From Gammaproteobacteria bacterium (GTDB lineage: Bacteria; Pseudomonadota; Gammaproteobacteria; Enterobacterales; Psychrobiaceae): a DNA stretch of 6,085 nucleotides. Where the stretch lies: assembly GCA_013214885.1 (NCBI GenBank), contig JABSRS010000222.1, positions 1 through 6,085 of the forward strand, in the 5' to 3' direction. The first letter of the stretch is position 1, and each line of letters starts with the position of its first letter. The notes below the pieces were generated by a model that made no database searches, was not told where the DNA came from, and saw only the letters and a list, made by a program, of their open reading frames with translations. Both the position numbers and the translations under genes were made by a program. Shown here one piece after another: positions 5,223 through 6,085 of the stretch.

Positions 5223-6085
5223 TTATAAGAACTCGTCTCCGCCACTGCCGCCCAGCATAATTTCACCAGAATCAGATAAGCGAGTAGCCACCGCCAGAAT
5301 TTCTTTCTGAGAAGATTCAACTTCACTAACGCGAATAGGGCTCATTGCTTCGAGATCGTCCACCAGCATTTCAGATGCACGTTTAGACATGTTCTTAAGG
5401 AATTTATCTTTAAGAGCTTCATCGGTGCCTTTAAGTGCCTTAATCAGGTCATCTTGCTGAACATCTCGCAAGATCGCCTGAATTCCGCGGTCATCAACAT
5501 CAATCAGATTTTCAAACACAAACATCAGATCTTGAAGTTTCTGTGCCATTTCTTCATCGGTATCACGGATTGAATCCATTAACTGACCTTCAACGTTATT
5601 ATCAAGGTAGTTCATGATATTAGCAGCAGACTTAAGCCCACCCATTTTCGCAGCTTGCGCGCCAGCTTGACCAGCAAACTGTTTTTCCATGATATCGTTG
5701 AGTTCTTGCAATGCAGCAGGTTGAACCTCTTCAAGGTTAGCAATTCGCATCATTAAATCCAAACGAACCTTCTCAGTAAACTGTGACATGATTTCTGCTG
5801 ATTGCTCAGGATCTAAATAAGACAATACAATGGTTTGAATTTGCGGGTGTTCGCTAACAATAATATTAGCCACCTGCCGCGCATCCATCCATTTGAGTGA
5901 TTCAAGACCTTTGGCACTACCGCCAAGAATGATTTGGTCAATAATATTTGATGCTTTATCTTCGCCCAGAGCTTCGATAAGTGCCCGCCGGATAAACTCT
6001 TCAGAATTGAGCCCAATTGCCGACAGATTTTGAATTTCATCAAGAAATAATCGTAAAACAGAGTTCACTTTTTCGGGAGAGAAAT
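5223..6085 (-). CDS. fliG: FliG, flagellar motor switch / rotor protein (5' end cut by window)
   Basis: The reading frame is open to the right edge. The first complete codon is at 6083-6081, giving 286 residues of an expected 330-350. The window starts in the N-terminal domain with FSPEKVNSVLRLFLDEIQNL, so the true start is outside it; the GTG at 6068 is an internal valine codon, not a start. FliG sits on the MS ring and transmits stator torque. Visible hallmarks, numbered from that first codon: EHPQ of the middle domain at 78-81, the MFVF motif at 187-190, and the torque-helix charged residues in the C-terminal domain: K218 (ALKG), R235 (MSKR), D242 and D243 (VDDL) and R251 (IRVSEVE). These match the five functional charged positions known in E. 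coli (K264, R281, D288, D289, R297). The protein ends GGSGGDEFL, as in Shewanella and Vibrio FliG. No damage is seen in the visible part. Confidence 0.97.
   Translation of the reverse strand, partial: FSPEKVNSVLRLFLDEIQNLSAIGLNSEEFIRRALIEALGEDKASNIIDQIILGGSAKGLESLKWMDARQVANIIVSEHPQIQTIVLSYLDPEQSAEIMSQFTEKVRLDLMMRIANLEEVQPAALQELNDIMEKQFAGQAGAQAAKMGGLKSAANIMNYLDNNVEGQLMDSIRDTDEEMAQKLQDLMFVFENLIDVDDRGIQAILRDVQQDDLIKALKGTDEALKDKFLKNMSKRASEMLVDDLEAMSPIRVSEVESSQKEILAVATRLSDSGEIMLGGSGGDEFL

Noticed and set aside
4990..5310. Plus-strand open frame of 106 codons opposite fliH and the end of fliG
   Set aside because: It spans two well-identified genes in antisense, has a low-complexity composition and no recognisable domain; the other plus-strand frames at 3685-3930 and 4239-4451 are rejected for the same reason.
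5813..6043. Minus-strand 76-codon frame inside fliG
   Set aside because: It lies wholly within fliG in another frame, and the fliG frame shows clear family motifs.

Overview
The window is a stretch of a polar-type flagellar operon from a gammaproteobacterium. All genes lie on the minus strand and are transcribed from right to left in the order fliG (5' end missing), fliH, fliI, fliJ, fliK, fliL (3' end missing). The source is probably in the order Alteromonadales. The FliG C-terminus (GGSGGDEFL), its EHPQIQTIV motif, the long FliK, the moderate-to-low GC content (roughly 40-45% by eye) and the gene order recall Shewanella and its relatives, with Vibrio as the next closest pattern. This placement is from memory of family sequences, not from a search.

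Layout from the transcriptional start side: 6085-5223 is FliG, the rotor/switch protein. After 27 bases comes 5195-4317, FliH, the stator-like regulator of the export ATPase. Three bases later is 4313-2967, FliI, the export ATPase. It overlaps by 8 bases with 2974-2522, FliJ, the coiled-coil stalk of the ATPase ring. A 196-base gap (2521-2326) follows. It contains a good match to a sigma-54 promoter and a small inverted repeat. Next is 2325-337, FliK, the hook-length control protein, which is unusually long at 662 residues. A 116-base gap (336-221) holds a perfect 7-bp hairpin. The window ends in the N-terminus of FliL (220-1), a membrane protein of the stator/basal body.

FliH, FliI and FliJ together form the cytoplasmic ATPase complex of the flagellar type III export gate, FliG couples torque to the rotor, FliK measures the hook and switches export specificity, and FliL supports stators. 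The tight spacing of fliG-H-I-J suggests translational coupling within one transcript. The candidate sigma-54 promoter after fliJ suggests that fliK-fliL and downstream genes can also start their own transcript.

I found no mobile element, CRISPR array, tRNA, rRNA or defence-type system, and nothing that looks like an undescribed system. The points most worth a second look are the putative sigma-54 promoter in front of fliK, a thrice-repeated NF(D/E)KM(I/V)xQ motif in FliK, an unbroken ten-glycine GxxxG ladder in FliH, and the hairpin between fliK and fliL.
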